Assembly: GCF_003330765.1 (NCBI RefSeq)
Contig: NZ_CP024902.1
Location: 3,472,001-3,536,000, forward strand
Direction: 5' to 3'
Length of the DNA: 64,000 nucleotides
DNA from: Burkholderia pyrrocinia
GTDB taxonomy: Bacteria; Pseudomonadota; Gammaproteobacteria; Burkholderiales; Burkholderiaceae
Of the stretch, positions 26,125-36,388 are shown one piece after another. The notes beneath the pieces were generated by a model. The model saw nothing but the letters and a program-made list of their open reading frames with translations, did no database searches and was not told the origin of the DNA. How positions within the stretch are numbered: position 1 is the first letter of the stretch; every line of letters starts with the position of its first letter. A program made the translations under genes and the position numbers.

Positions 26125-27109
26125 AGGCTTGACCAAGAGCGCGCTGCTGCTGATGTCGATCGGCGAGGAAGAGGCCGCGCAGGTATTCAAGTTCCTCGCG
26201 CCGCGCGAGGTGCAGAAGATCGGCGCCGCGATGGCCGCGCTGAAGAACGTCACGCGCGAGCAGGTCGAGAACGTGCTGCAGGACTTCGTGAAGGAAGCCG
26301 AGCAGCACACCGCACTGTCGCTCGATTCGAGCGAGTACATCCGCTCGGTACTGACGAAGGCGCTCGGCGAAGACAAGGCCGGCGTGCTGATCGACCGCAT
26401 CCTGCAGGGCAGCGACACGAGCGGCATCGAGGGCCTGAAGTGGATGGACTCGGGCGCCGTGGCCGAACTGATCAAGAACGAGCATCCGCAGATCATCGCG
26501 ACGATCCTCGTGCACCTCGACCGCGACCAGGCGTCCGAGATCGCGTCGTGCTTCACCGAACGGCTGCGCAACGACGTGATCCTGCGGATCGCGACGCTCG
26601 ACGGCATTCAGCCGGCCGCGCTGCGCGAGCTCGACGACGTGCTGACCGGCCTGCTGTCCGGCAGCGACAACCTGAAGCGCAGCCCGATGGGCGGCATCCG
26701 CACCGCCGCCGAAATCCTGAACTTCATGACGAGCGTGCATGAGGAGGGCGTGCTCGAAAGCGTGCGCCAGTACGATGCCGATCTCGCGCAGAAGATCGTC
26801 GACCAGATGTTCGTGTTCGAGAACCTGCTCGAACTCGAGGACCGCGCGATCCAGATGGTGCTCAAGGAAGTCGAGTCGGAAACGCTGATCATCGCGCTGA
26901 AGGGCGCGCCGCCCGCGCTGCGCCAGAAGTTCCTCGCGAACATGTCGCAGCGCGCGGCCGAACTGCTCGCCGAGGATCTCGACGCGCGCGGCCCGGTGCG
27001 CGTGTCCGAAGTCGAGACGCAGCAGCGCCGCATCCTGCAGATCGTGCGCAACCTCGCCGAGAGCGGCCAGATCGTGATCGGCGGCAAGGCGGAAGACGCA
27101 TATGTCTGA
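26114..27109 (+). CDS. fliG: Flagellar motor switch protein FliG
   Basis: 331 residues. Forms the C-ring face that meets the stator. The N-terminal domain has KSALLLMSIGEEEAAQVFKF, the middle domain the EHPQIIATILVHLD motif (EHPQ, FliM contact), and the C-terminal domain the charged helix with DRAIQMVLKEVESETLIIALKG, where the conserved charges contact MotA. It overlaps fliF by 11 bases and fliH by 8. Confidence 0.97.
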   Translation: MNAEGLTKSALLLMSIGEEEAAQVFKFLAPREVQKIGAAMAALKNVTREQVENVLQDFVKEAEQHTALSLDSSEYIRSVLTKALGEDKAGVLIDRILQGSDTSGIEGLKWMDSGAVAELIKNEHPQIIATILVHLDRDQASEIASCFTERLRNDVILRIATLDGIQPAALRELDDVLTGLLSGSDNLKRSPMGGIRTAAEILNFMTSVHEEGVLESVRQYDADLAQKIVDQMFVFENLLELEDRAIQMVLKEVESETLIIALKGAPPALRQKFLANMSQRAAELLAEDLDARGPVRVSEVETQQRRILQIVRNLAESGQIVIGGKAEDAYV

Positions 27110-27785
27110 TTCGGCGAGCGATCGCGCGGGCACCCTCACCGCTTACGAGCGGTGGGAGATGACGTCGTTCGACCCGCCGCCGCCCCCGCCGCCGCCCGAC
27201 GACGCGGCGGCAGCCGCCGCCGCGCTCGCCGAGGAACTGCAGCGCGTGCGCGACGCCGCACACGCCGAAGGCCAGGCGGCCGGCCACGTCGAAGGCCAGG
27301 CGCTCGGCTACCAGGCCGGTTTCGAGCAGGGCCGCGAACAGGGTTTCGAGGTCGGCCAGGCCGACGCGCGCGAACAGGCCGCGCAGCTCGCGGCGCTCGC
27401 CGCGTCGTTCCGCGAGGCCGTGTCGGCCGCCGAGCACGATCTCGCGTCCGACATCGCGCAGCTCGCGCTCGACATCGCGCAGCAGGTCGTGCGCCAGCAC
27501 GTGAAGCACGACCCGGCCGCGCTCGTCGCGGCCGTGCGCGACGTGCTCGCGACCGAACCCGCGCTGTCCGGCGCGCCGCATCTCGCGGTGCATCCGGCCG
27601 ACCTGCCCGTCGTCGAAGCCTATCTGCAGGACGATCTCGATACGCTCGGCTGGAACGTGCGCACCGACGCGTCGATCGAGCGCGGCGGCTGCCGCGCGCA
27701 CGCCGCGACCGGCGAGGTCGACGCGACGCTGCCCACGCGCTGGCAGCGCGTCGCCGCCGCGATCGGCAAGGTGAGCACGTGGTGA
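27102..27785 (+). CDS. fliH: Flagellar export ATPase regulator FliH
   Basis: 227 residues. The N-terminus has a Trp-containing segment (AYERWEM), which in FliH contacts the export gate, and a run of eight prolines. A glycine-rich repeat ([20 protein letters not shown], the AxxxG/GxxxG repeats of FliH) and a C-terminal domain that binds FliI follow. It overlaps fliG by 8 bases and the fliI GTG start by 4. It inhibits FliI and carries it to the export gate. Confidence 0.93.
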   Translation: MSDSASDRAGTLTAYERWEMTSFDPPPPPPPPDDAAAAAAALAEELQRVRDAAHAEGQAAGHVEGQALGYQAGFEQGREQGFEVGQADAREQAAQLAALAASFREAVSAAEHDLASDIAQLALDIAQQVVRQHVKHDPAALVAAVRDVLATEPALSGAPHLAVHPADLPVVEAYLQDDLDTLGWNVRTDASIERGGCRAHAATGEVDATLPTRWQRVAAAIGKVSTW

Positions 27786-29320
27786 CGCGGCCGCCCGAAT
27801 CGCTCGCACACGACGGCATGACGCCGCTCGAACGCGAGCTCGCGCTCGCGTCGTTCGGCCCCGCAGCCGCGCACAACACCGCGCACGATCCGAAACCGCA
27901 CGCGGCCGACGCAGCCGGCGCCGCGCCGCGCGCGCCGCACAATCCGCATCTCGCGCACTGGCGCACGCACCTGAACGGGCTCGCCGCGCGCAGCCACCGC
28001 GCACTGCCGCTGCGGCCGTGCGGTCGCCTTACGCGCGCGGCGGGCCTCGTGCTCGAGGCGATCGGGCTGCGCCTGTCGGTCGGCGCCGAATGCACGATCG
28101 AACTGCCGCCCGGCAGCACGCTGCCGCACGCGGAAGCGGAAGTCGTCGGCTTCGCCGGCGACCGCCTGTTCCTGATGCCGACCACCGACGTCGCCGGCGT
28201 GCTGCCCGGCGCGCGCGTGTGGCCGCGCGAAACCGCACCCGTCGCCGATCCGCTCGCGGGCGCGAAACGGCTGCCGGTCGGCTGGGAGATGCTCGGGCGC
28301 GTCGTCGACGCGTCGGGCCGCCCGCTCGACGGCCTCGGCCCGCTCGCGTCGAAGGTCGATGCGCCGCTGTCGGCGCCGTCGATCAACCCGCTCGAGCGCG
28401 AACCGATCCACCATGTGCTCGACGTCGGCGTGCGCGCGATCAACGCGCTGCTCACCGTCGGGCGCGGGCAGCGGATGGGCCTGTTCGCGGGCTCCGGCGT
28501 CGGCAAGTCGGTACTGCTCGGCACGATGGCGCGCTACACGAGCGCGGAAGTGATCGTGATCGGGCTGATCGGCGAACGCGGTCGCGAAGTGAAGGAATTC
28601 ATCGAGCAGATCCTCGGCGAGGACGGGCTCGCGCGCTCGGTCGTCGTCGCGGCGCCGGCCGACGTGTCGCCGCTGCTGCGGATGCAGGGCGCGGCCTACG
28701 CGACGTCGCTGGCCGAGTATTTCCGCGACCAGGGCAAGCACGTGCTGCTGCTGATGGATTCGCTGACGCGCTACGCGATGGCGCAGCGCGAGATCGCGCT
28801 GGCGATCGGCGAACCGCCCGCGACGAAAGGCTATCCGCCGTCGGTGTTCGCGAAGCTGCCCGCGCTCGTCGAGCGCACCGGCAACGGGCCCGAAGGCGGC
28901 GGCTCGATCACCGCGTTCTATACGGTGCTGACCGAAGGCGACGACCAGCAGGACCCGATCGCCGATTCGGCGCGCGCGATCCTCGACGGCCACATCGTGC
29001 TGTCGCGCGCGCTCGCCGAGGCCGGCCACTATCCGGCGATCGACATCGAGGCGTCGATCAGCCGCGCGATGACCGCGCTGATCGACGAAACGCATCTCGA
29101 CCACGTGCGGCAGTTCAAGCAAATGCTGTCGCGCTACCAGCGCAATCGCGACCTGATCGCGGTCGGCGCCTACGCGCCCGGCCGCGACGCGCAGCTCGAC
29201 CGCGCGATCGCGCTCTATCCGCGCATCGAGGCGTTCCTGCAGCAGGGCTTTCGCGAATGCGCGCCGTTCGCGTCGAGCCTCGCCGGGCTCGATGCGCTGT
29301 TCGACGCTTACGGAGGCTGA
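27782..29320 (+). CDS. fliI: Flagellum-specific ATPase FliI
   Basis: 512 residues. Drives substrate delivery to the flagellar export gate. Walker A AGSGVGKS is at about 236-243, with [13 protein letters not shown] after it, Walker [14 protein letters not shown] and the F1-like [16 protein letters not shown] segment. The N-terminus has about 60 extra residues rich in Ala, His and Pro before the family core. The start is read as GTG at 27782 because AAGGTGA precedes it and it overlaps the fliH stop; the alternative is ATG at 27818. Confidence 0.95.
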   Translation: MTRPPESLAHDGMTPLERELALASFGPAAAHNTAHDPKPHAADAAGAAPRAPHNPHLAHWRTHLNGLAARSHRALPLRPCGRLTRAAGLVLEAIGLRLSVGAECTIELPPGSTLPHAEAEVVGFAGDRLFLMPTTDVAGVLPGARVWPRETAPVADPLAGAKRLPVGWEMLGRVVDASGRPLDGLGPLASKVDAPLSAPSINPLEREPIHHVLDVGVRAINALLTVGRGQRMGLFAGSGVGKSVLLGTMARYTSAEVIVIGLIGERGREVKEFIEQILGEDGLARSVVVAAPADVSPLLRMQGAAYATSLAEYFRDQGKHVLLLMDSLTRYAMAQREIALAIGEPPATKGYPPSVFAKLPALVERTGNGPEGGGSITAFYTVLTEGDDQQDPIADSARAILDGHIVLSRALAEAGHYPAIDIEASISRAMTALIDETHLDHVRQFKQMLSRYQRNRDLIAVGAYAPGRDAQLDRAIALYPRIEAFLQQGFRECAPFASSLAGLDALFDAYGG

Positions 29321-29325
29321 TCCCG

Positions 29326-29784
29326 ATGGCTCACGGCTTTCCCCTTCAGCTGCTGCTCGACCGCGCGCAGGAAGACCTCGACATGGCCGCGAAGCAGCTC
29401 GGCGCCGCGCAGCGCGACCGCACCGCGGCCACCGAGCAGCTCGACGCGCTGCTGCGCTATCGCGACGAATATCACGCGCGCTTCGCGCAATCCGCGCAGC
29501 ACGGGATGCCGGCCGGCAACTGGCGCAATTTCCAGGCGTTCATCGACACGCTCGACGCCGCGATCGCGCAGCAGCGCAACGTGCTGGCCGCGGCCGACGT
29601 CCGTATCGACGAGGCACGCCCGAACTGGCAACAGAAGAAACGCACCGTCGGCTCGTATGAAATCCTGCAGGCGCGCGGCGTCGCGCAGGAAGCGCAGCGC
29701 GACGCCCGGCGCGAACAGCGCGACGCCGACGAACACGCCGCGAAGATCCTGCGCATGCGGGCCGACGCGGCCCGCTCGTCGTAA
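29326..29784 (+). CDS. fliJ: Flagellar export chaperone FliJ
   Basis: 152 residues, almost entirely a charged coiled coil (FPLQLLLDRAQEDLDMAAKQ at the start, then heptads to the end). FliJ sits in the centre of the FliI hexamer and links it to FlhA. GGAGG lies 10 bases upstream, inside the end of fliI, and the gap between the two is 5 bases. Confidence 0.93.
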   Translation: MAHGFPLQLLLDRAQEDLDMAAKQLGAAQRDRTAATEQLDALLRYRDEYHARFAQSAQHGMPAGNWRNFQAFIDTLDAAIAQQRNVLAAADVRIDEARPNWQQKKRTVGSYEILQARGVAQEAQRDARREQRDADEHAAKILRMRADAARSS

Positions 29785-29815
29785 CCGACCACCGCATTCG
29801 AACGAGAGAACCGTC

Positions 29816-31171
29816 ATGCCTCCCCTGCCCCTGCTCGGCGCGCTGATCGACACCGCCGGCGCCGCACTCAAGGCCGCCCGCGGCTCGGGTTCGTCTGCCA
29901 CCGCCACCGGCAACGACGCCGCGACCGCCGTGCCGTTCGCGCAGACGCTGAAGCAAAGCGTCGTCACACGCCACGACGCGGCACATTCCGGCACGCCGGA
30001 TGCTTCGACAAAACAGGCTTCGTCGAAGCCGGCCGCAGGCACGAAGCCGTCCGGCGCGGACGACGACCAGTCGACCGACGACGCGAACGCCGCCACCCAC
30101 CCCGACGCCGCCGCGCTCGCGGCCGCCGCGGCCGTGCAGGCGCAACTGCAGGCGCGCACGGACAACGCGACGCCGGCCGATGCCGCTAGCGCCGCTGCCG
30201 CGACGCAAAAGACGGCCGTGTCCGGCCAGCCCGACGCCACCGCCACGCTGGCGGACCATGCGGCCAAGGATGCGGCCGCCCAGCCGGCCGCGCCGGCGTC
30301 GAGCCGCGACGCGCTGCAGGCAGCGCTCGCCAAGCTGACGGGCGGCTCGGGCGCGATCGCGATGCCTGCGACCGGCACGACGGCGTCCGCGTCCGCGTCG
30401 GCCTCGGCACCGGCATCGACCGGATCGGCCAGCGCCGCCGCCGCACCGCTGACGCCAAAGGTGCCGACGTTCGACCGCACGCTCGCCGACGCGAAAGGAG
30501 CACTCGCCACGCAGCAGACACCGACGCAGGCCACCGCGCAGGCGCTGCAGGCCGACGCGAACGCGCAATCCGGCGCGCAGCACGCGCTCGCCGCTGCCAG
30601 CGACGCGACGGATCCGGCCGCCAGCGCGACGCTCGCGGCCGGCGCAACGGCTGCGGCCGCGGCGCAGGCGAACCTGCAGTTGTCGCCGGCCGCGAGTTCG
30701 ATCGCCGCCGCCAACGCGCACGTGCTCGCCCCGCACGTCGGCACCGCCGACTGGACGGACGCGCTGAGCCAGAAGGTCGTGTTCCTGTCGAATGCGCACC
30801 AGCAGAGCGCCGAGCTGACGCTCAATCCGCCCGATCTCGGGCCGCTGCAGGTCGTGCTGCGGGTCGCGGACAACCATGCGCACGCGCTGTTCGTGTCGCA
30901 GCACGCGCAGGTGCGCGACGCGGTCGAAGCCGCTCTGCCGAAGCTGCGCGATGCGATGGAAGCAGGCGGGCTCGGACTCGGCAGCGCGACCGTCAGCGAC
31001 GGCGGCTTCGCGTCGCAGCAGCAGAACCCGCAACAGACCAACGCCCGCGGCCAGTCGCCACGGCGCGGGAACGGCGGATCGTCAGCCGTCGATGCACCGG
31101 CCGACGCTGCGCGATCCGCACCGGCCGCCGCGAGCGTGAGCCGCGCGGGCCTCGTCGATACATTTGCCTGA
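29816..31171 (+). CDS. fliK: Flagellar hook-length control protein FliK
   Basis: 451 residues. The first 300 or so are low-complexity, rich in Ala, Thr, Ser, Asp and Gln, as in the secreted ruler part of FliK. The C-terminal domain (about 310-410) has QQSAELTLNPPDLGPLQVVL and a following helix that contacts FlhB to switch export from hook to filament. GAGAGAA precedes the ATG. It is the last gene of fliFGHIJK in the window. The high repeat content means the length may vary among strains. Confidence 0.92.
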   Translation: MPPLPLLGALIDTAGAALKAARGSGSSATATGNDAATAVPFAQTLKQSVVTRHDAAHSGTPDASTKQASSKPAAGTKPSGADDDQSTDDANAATHPDAAALAAAAAVQAQLQARTDNATPADAASAAAATQKTAVSGQPDATATLADHAAKDAAAQPAAPASSRDALQAALAKLTGGSGAIAMPATGTTASASASASAPASTGSASAAAAPLTPKVPTFDRTLADAKGALATQQTPTQATAQALQADANAQSGAQHALAAASDATDPAASATLAAGATAAAAAQANLQLSPAASSIAAANAHVLAPHVGTADWTDALSQKVVFLSNAHQQSAELTLNPPDLGPLQVVLRVADNHAHALFVSQHAQVRDAVEAALPKLRDAMEAGGLGLGSATVSDGGFASQQQNPQQTNARGQSPRRGNGGSSAVDAPADAARSAPAAASVSRAGLVDTFA

Positions 31172-31198
31172 GCATTTCCGCGCGGTACTGCACGCCGC

Positions 31199-32839
31199 TC
31201 AGCGGCCGTGCACCGCCGCGGCCGCCTCGCCGCGCGGCACACCGCCGTTGCGCGCCGCGACGATGAAGTCAGCCGCGCGTTCGCCGATCATCACCGACGG
31301 CGCATTCGTGTTCCCGCCGACCAGCGTCGGCATCACCGATGCATCCACCACGCGCAACCCTTCGACGCCGCGCACGCGCAGCTGCGGATCGACGACCGCG
31401 CGCGCATCGGAGCCCATCCGGCACGTGCCGACCGGGTGATAGATCGTGTCGGCATGCGCGACGATCGTCGCGCGCAACTCGGCTTCGCTCTGGTTCGCCC
31501 GCGTGTACAGTTCGCGCCCGCCCTGCGACGCGAGCGGCGCCTGCGACAGGATGCGGCGCATCGCCTGCGTGCCGCGCACGAGCAGGTCGAGATCGCGCGA
31601 ATCGCTGAAGAAGCGCGGATCGATCAGCGGCGCGTCGCGCGCGTCGCCGCTCGCGAGCGCGACCGTGCCGCGGCTGAACGGCCGCAGCGCACATACGTGC
31701 AGCGAATAGCCGAAGCCCCAGTGCATCTTGCGGTTGTGGTCGTCGACGAGCGCCGTGCAGAAATGCAGCTGCAGGTCGGGACGCTCGAGCGACGGATCGC
31801 TCTTGATGAAGCCACCGGCCTCCGCGACGTTGCTCGTCATCATCCCCGTGCGGCTCGAGAAATAGCGCGCGAGCGCGGGCGTCATCTTCGCGATGCCGCG
31901 CAGGCACACGCCGACCAGCTCGGACGAATTCACGCGCGTGTTGATGATGAAGTCGATGTGGTCGATCAGGTTCGTGCCGACGTCCGGTGCATCCTGCACG
32001 ACCGAGATCCCGTGCCGGCGCAATTGCTCCGCCGGGCCGATCCCCGAACACATCAGCAGTTGCGGCGAATTGAACGCACCGGCCGACAGGATCACTTCCG
32101 CGCGCGCGCCGAGCGTCTCGACGCGTCCGTTGCGCGATACCGCGACGCCGACCGCGCGCTTGCCGTCGAAGCCGACGCGCAGCACCGTCGCGCCGGTGAT
32201 CACGTGCAGGTTCGGCCGGTTGCGGCCGTAGATATAGGCGCGTGCGACGCTGCAGCGCGAGCCGTCGCGGTGCGTGACCTGATAGAAGCCGACGCCTTCC
32301 TGCGTCGCACCGTTGAAGTCGTCATTCAGCGGATAGCCGGCGGCGTGCGCGGCCTGGATGAATCGTTCGGAGAACGGATTGCGAAAGCGCAGATCCGATA
32401 CCGACAGCGGGCCGTCCGCGCCGTGCCACGCGTCGGCGCCGCGCGCGTTGCCTTCCGCGCGGCGGAAATACGGCAGCACGTCCTGCCAGCCCCAGCCCGT
32501 CGCGCCGAGCTGCGCCCACTCGTCGTAGTCGCCCGGGTGGCCGCGCGTATAGATCATCGCGTTGATCGCGCTCGAGCCGCCCATCCCGCGCCCGCGCGGC
32601 TGGTAGCCGCGCCGCCCGCCGAGGCCCGGCTGCGGCACCGTCTCGTAGCCGTAGTTCGTGCCGAGCTTGAACGGCACCAGCGCCGCGATGCCGACCGGCA
32701 TGTTGACGAGCAGGTTGCGCTCCGTATGCGAGCCGGCCTCGATCAGCGCGATCGTCGCGTCGGGGCAGGCATCGGCGAGACGGCCTGCCAGGCTCGAACC
32801 GCCCGAACCGCCGCCGACGATGATGTAGTCGTATTGCAT
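31199..32839 (-). CDS. GMC-family FAD alcohol/choline dehydrogenase
   Basis: 546 residues. The N-terminal FAD motif is YIIVGGGSGGSSLAGRLA. The GMC signature 1 (RGRGMGGSSAINAMIYTRG) and signature 2 (GAFNSPQLLMCSGIGP) are present. Catalytic His is in YHPVGTCRMG, and NTNAPSVMIGERAAD closes the flavin domain. The subgroup includes choline dehydrogenase and the alkanol dehydrogenase AlkJ. The start at 32839 has GGAG 7 bases upstream; the frame is open 99 codons further upstream but without a ribosome site. It is divergent from the aldehyde dehydrogenase, which suggests serial oxidation of an alcohol to an acid. Substrate unknown. Confidence 0.88.
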   Translation of the reverse strand: MQYDYIIVGGGSGGSSLAGRLADACPDATIALIEAGSHTERNLLVNMPVGIAALVPFKLGTNYGYETVPQPGLGGRRGYQPRGRGMGGSSAINAMIYTRGHPGDYDEWAQLGATGWGWQDVLPYFRRAEGNARGADAWHGADGPLSVSDLRFRNPFSERFIQAAHAAGYPLNDDFNGATQEGVGFYQVTHRDGSRCSVARAYIYGRNRPNLHVITGATVLRVGFDGKRAVGVAVSRNGRVETLGARAEVILSAGAFNSPQLLMCSGIGPAEQLRRHGISVVQDAPDVGTNLIDHIDFIINTRVNSSELVGVCLRGIAKMTPALARYFSSRTGMMTSNVAEAGGFIKSDPSLERPDLQLHFCTALVDDHNRKMHWGFGYSLHVCALRPFSRGTVALASGDARDAPLIDPRFFSDSRDLDLLVRGTQAMRRILSQAPLASQGGRELYTRANQSEAELRATIVAHADTIYHPVGTCRMGSDARAVVDPQLRVRGVEGLRVVDASVMPTLVGGNTNAPSVMIGERAADFIVAARNGGVPRGEAAAAVHGR

Positions 32840-33567
32840 GTCACGTCTCCGTCGTGTCATGGAAGGCGCCCGGCACCGCCGCGCGACGCGTCCCCTCTTG
32901 TAATGTCCGGGCATTGTAGGAATGGCCGTCGCGCGTGCGGCGCGCGGATTCAAGAGCGATTCCTCTAAACGCCTGCGTGAACTAAATTTAAGATGTATCG
33001 ATTCGCTTTGCGCGACACGCCGGCCACGAGAAGCCGATCCGTCGCGAAACGGGAGAGACGACGATGCAGCGCCAGGTTCTGCAGGCCGCGTGCCGACCGG
33101 GTTGCCCGGATGCGACGCGCGCGGCCCGCATTTCATTTCAAACGGCCGTCCGCGCGGAGACGCACAGCGTCATGCGCGCGGACGATCGAAATCGAACGGC
33201 ACATGGTGTCGCCGACCGTTTGGACGGCGGGTCGCCGCAGCGGCACGATGCGCTGCGGCACGTATTGGCGTACGCGTCGCATTGCCCCGCTTCGGTGCAC
33301 CGGCAGGCGATCGCGCTGCAGTGTCGCGGGCCCGGCGGCAGTCGCATCGCGCCGCGCGCGCATGCGCCACGGCGCGGCTTTCGGATGCGGACACCGTCGC
33401 GCGGATGCGACGCCCGCCGCACGCTGCAACCGGTTTTCGCGCGCACGTCGCATCCGGCCCCGCGCCGCGCGGCATGTGCCACCCCGATCCGCGTCGCCGC
33501 GCTCGCCGAGCAGGCGCGTGCGGCGTGACAGCTGGCCGACAAGCCAGGCCCAACTGGAGGAGACGAA
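32840..33567. other. 728-base divergent region between GMC and aldehyde dehydrogenase genes
   Basis: No clear gene. The plus-strand frame 33064-33528 (154 codons, with GGGAGAG 5 bases before its ATG) has an Arg-, Ala- and Cys-rich product with no recognisable motif; it may be spurious or the remains of a gene. AT-rich DNA at 32920-33010 is the likely promoter zone for both neighbours. Confidence 0.45.
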
Positions 33568-35010
33568 ATGAAGAACGACCTGCCCGAACTGGCCCCGCAA
33601 GCACTGCCGTCGGCCGATGTGCTGACGTCACTGCTGCGCGACCAGCGCGCGGCCTACCTGCGCGCGCCGTACCCGGCGTGGGAAACGCGCACGCAGCACC
33701 TGCGCGCGCTGCGCACGATGCTGATCGACCACGCGGACGCGCTCGCCGAAGCGATCAGCGCCGATTTCGGCCATCGCGCGAAGCAGGAGGTGCTGCTGTC
33801 GGAAATCTGGATGGCGAAGGAGGAGATCGACGACGCGCTCAAGCACGGCAAGCGCTGGATGAAGCCGATCCGCAAGCCGATGAACAAGTGGCTGCGCCCG
33901 GCGCGCGCGAAGGTGATTCCGCAGCCGCTCGGCGTGGTCGGCATCGTCGTGCCGTGGAACTATCCGGTGCTGCTCGCGGCCGGCCCGCTGATCTGCGCGC
34001 TCGCGGCCGGCAACCGCGCGATCATCAAGATGTCCGAACTGACGCCGCGTACGTCGGCGCTGTTCGAGCAGCTGATCGCGAAGACCTTCGCGCGCGACCA
34101 CGTCGCGGTCGTGAACGGCGATGCGGAGGTCGGCGCCGCATTCAGCGCGCTGCCGTTCGATCACCTGCTGTTCACCGGCTCGACCCACGTCGGCCGCCAC
34201 GTGATGCGCGCGGCCGCCGACAACCTCACCCCCGTCACGCTCGAGCTCGGCGGCAAGTCGCCGGCCATCGTCGGCCCGAACGCGCGCTTCGATGCGGCCG
34301 TCGACGCGATCGTCGCGGGCAAGACGCTGAACGCGGGCCAGACCTGCATCGCGCCCGACTACGTATTGTTGCCGCGCGGGATGGAAGCCGCGTTCATCGA
34401 GCGCGCGCGGGCACGGTTCGCGAAGATGTATCCCGACCTGTCGGCCAACGGCGACTATACGACGATCGTGTCGCCGCGCCATTACGCACGGCTGCAGCAG
34501 CTCGCGAGCGACGCGCAGGCGGCCGGCGCACAGTTGCATCCGCTGTCCGACGCGCAATCCGATCCCGCGTCGCGCCGCTTCGTGCCGTGCGCGGTCACGC
34601 AGGTGCCGGCCGCGTCGCAACTGATGCAGGAGGAAATCTTCGGGCCGCTGCTGCCGCTCGTGCCGTACGAGCGGCTCGACGAGGCGATCGCGTATGTGAA
34701 TGCGCGCCCGCGTCCGCTGGCGCTCTATCTGTTCGACGAGGATGGCGGCACGATCGACCGCGTGATGCGCGAAACGATCTCGGGCGGCGTGTCGATCAAC
34801 GAAACGCTGATGCATATCGCGTGCGGCAGCCTGCCGTTCGGCGGCGTCGGTGCGAGCGGCATGGGCGCGTATCACGGCTACGACGGCTTCGTGACGTTCT
34901 CGAAGATGAAGCCGGTGCTCACGCAGGCACGCCTGAACGCACGCAACCTGCTCGCGCCGCCGTACGGCAAGCGCTTCGCCGCGCTGATCAAGGTGATGTT
35001 GAAGTTCTGA
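33568..35010 (+). CDS. Aldehyde dehydrogenase, coniferyl-aldehyde type
   Basis: 480 residues, NAD(P)-dependent. PLGVVGIVVPWNYPVLLA is the nucleotide-fold entry, TLELGGKSP holds the general-base Glu, and GQTCIAPDYVLLP the catalytic Cys. EEIFGPLLPL and the C-terminal SLPFGGVGASGMGAYHGYDGF are typical of the class 3/coniferyl aldehyde dehydrogenase (CalB) branch. The ribosome site GGAGGAG is strong. Likely oxidises aromatic or long-chain aldehydes; with the opposite GMC enzyme it could convert an alcohol to an acid. The specificity is inference. Confidence 0.88.
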   Translation: MKNDLPELAPQALPSADVLTSLLRDQRAAYLRAPYPAWETRTQHLRALRTMLIDHADALAEAISADFGHRAKQEVLLSEIWMAKEEIDDALKHGKRWMKPIRKPMNKWLRPARAKVIPQPLGVVGIVVPWNYPVLLAAGPLICALAAGNRAIIKMSELTPRTSALFEQLIAKTFARDHVAVVNGDAEVGAAFSALPFDHLLFTGSTHVGRHVMRAAADNLTPVTLELGGKSPAIVGPNARFDAAVDAIVAGKTLNAGQTCIAPDYVLLPRGMEAAFIERARARFAKMYPDLSANGDYTTIVSPRHYARLQQLASDAQAAGAQLHPLSDAQSDPASRRFVPCAVTQVPAASQLMQEEIFGPLLPLVPYERLDEAIAYVNARPRPLALYLFDEDGGTIDRVMRETISGGVSINETLMHIACGSLPFGGVGASGMGAYHGYDGFVTFSKMKPVLTQARLNARNLLAPPYGKRFAALIKVMLKF

Positions 35011-35094
35011 GCCGGACGGGCCAGACGGGCCGCGTGCATCGCACCGCGGCCCGTGGTGCATGCATGCCACGCGGCGCAGGTGCCGCGCGCGCCG

Positions 35095-36126
35095 TCACAC
35101 GGGCCAGAGCGGCCCTTCCTGCATCGCGCCGATCTGCTCGCGCAGTTCGAGCACGCGTGCTTCCCAGTAACGATGCGTGTTGAACCACGGGAACGCGGCC
35201 GGGAACGCGGGATCGTCCCAGCGCCGCGCGAGCCATGCCGCGTAGTGGATGAGTCGCAGCGTGCGCAGCGCTTCGACGAGATGCAGCTCGCGCGGCTCGA
35301 AATCGCAAAAATCCTCGTAGCCGGCCAGCAGGTCCGCCAGCGCGCGCGACGCGCCTTCGCGATCGCCCGGCAGCAGCAGCCACAGATCCTGGATCGCGGG
35401 TGCCATCCGGCTGTCGTCGAAGTCGACGAAATGCGGGCCGGCATCGGTCCACAGCACGTTGCTCGGATGACAGTCGCCGTGCGTGCGCAGCAGGCGAATC
35501 TCGCCCGCACGCTCGAACGCGGCCTCGACGCCTTCGAGCGCGAGCGTGACCGCCGTCTCGTACGCGGGCCGCACGTCATCCGGAATGAAATCGTGCGCGA
35601 GCAGGTAGTCGCGCGGCTCGTAGCCGAACGTGCTCATGTCGAGCACGGGACGCGCGACATACGGCTGCGTCGCGCCGACCGCATGGATCCGGCCGATGAA
35701 GCGGCCGAGCCATTCGAGCGTGTCGCTGCGATCGAGATCGGGCGCGCGGCCGCCGCGCCGCTCGAAGACCGAGAAGCGAAAGCCGTCGAACGCGTGCAGC
35801 GTGCGGCCGTCGAACGCGCGCGCGGGCACCGCCGGAATCTCGCGCGCGGCGAGTTCGTCGACGAACGCGTGCTCTTCGAGGATCGCGTCGTCCGACCAGC
35901 GCGCCGGGCGGTAGAACTTCGCGACGACCGGCGGGCCGTCTTCGATGCCGACCTGGTAGACGCGGTTTTCGTAGCTGTTGAGGGCGAGCAGGCGCCCGTC
36001 GGTGCGCAGGCCGGCCGGTATCAGCACGCTGTCGAGCGCGTCGAGCACGCACTCGGGCGTGAGCCCGGCGAACGGCGGGGCGGCGGGAGAAGCAGGAGCG
36101 GAAGTGACGTCTTTCATGCTCCGCAT
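35095..36126 (-). CDS. YihE/SrkA-like stress-response kinase
   Basis: 343 residues, aminoglycoside-phosphotransferase/choline-kinase fold. ENRVYQVGIEDGPPVVAKFYRP is the nucleotide-binding beta region, LRTHGDCHPSNVLW the catalytic loop (HGDxHxxN), and FVDFDDSRMAPAIQDLWLLL the metal-binding DFD block. These are the features of E. coli SrkA (YihE/RdoA), a Ser/Thr kinase that counters stress-induced death. Two starts are possible, 36126 and 36117; the first is kept because the GGAG before the second is too close. It is followed on the same strand by nothing nearby. Confidence 0.88.
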   Translation of the reverse strand: MRSMKDVTSAPASPAAPPFAGLTPECVLDALDSVLIPAGLRTDGRLLALNSYENRVYQVGIEDGPPVVAKFYRPARWSDDAILEEHAFVDELAAREIPAVPARAFDGRTLHAFDGFRFSVFERRGGRAPDLDRSDTLEWLGRFIGRIHAVGATQPYVARPVLDMSTFGYEPRDYLLAHDFIPDDVRPAYETAVTLALEGVEAAFERAGEIRLLRTHGDCHPSNVLWTDAGPHFVDFDDSRMAPAIQDLWLLLPGDREGASRALADLLAGYEDFCDFEPRELHLVEALRTLRLIHYAAWLARRWDDPAFPAAFPWFNTHRYWEARVLELREQIGAMQEGPLWPV

Positions 36127-36175
36127 TGTGCCGCCAGCCGGGCCGAAAGACGAGCGTCCGCTGCGGCGCGCGCGC

Positions 36176-36388
36176 TCAGTGGAGCGCCGCGCCCGCCGGC
36201 AGCACGGATTCGCCGGTGTCGATCAGGTCCTCGAGAAAGAACGGCTCGGTGTTGAGTTCCTTCGACTCGCCCGGCACGCCCGCGTACCAGGTCACCATGG
36301 CCATGTCGCCCAGGATGCGCTGGACGATGCCGCGCGCGCCCTTAGGCACCGCGAGATGGGTAGTGCAGACAATCGACCCGACATGCAT
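36176..36388 (-). CDS. Small hypothetical protein
   Basis: 70 residues, not recognised. A good ribosome site (GGGGA, 6 bases upstream) precedes the ATG. The product MHVGSIVCTTHLAVPKGARG has a single Cys and then an acidic region (SKELNTEPFFLEDLI). It has the codon bias of real genes in this genome. It ends 50 bases before the YihE gene start on the same strand, and could be co-transcribed with it. Confidence 0.65.
   Translation of the reverse strand: MHVGSIVCTTHLAVPKGARGIVQRILGDMAMVTWYAGVPGESKELNTEPFFLEDLIDTGESVLPAGAALH

Noticed and set aside
24298..26607. Minus-strand frame of 769 codons across fliF and fliG
   Set aside because: Antisense shadow of genuine flagellar genes; the product is Arg/Ala-rich with no motif.
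33133..33600. Minus-strand frame of 155 codons between GMC and aldehyde dehydrogenase genes
   Set aside because: Overlaps the start of the aldehyde dehydrogenase gene in antisense and has no motif.
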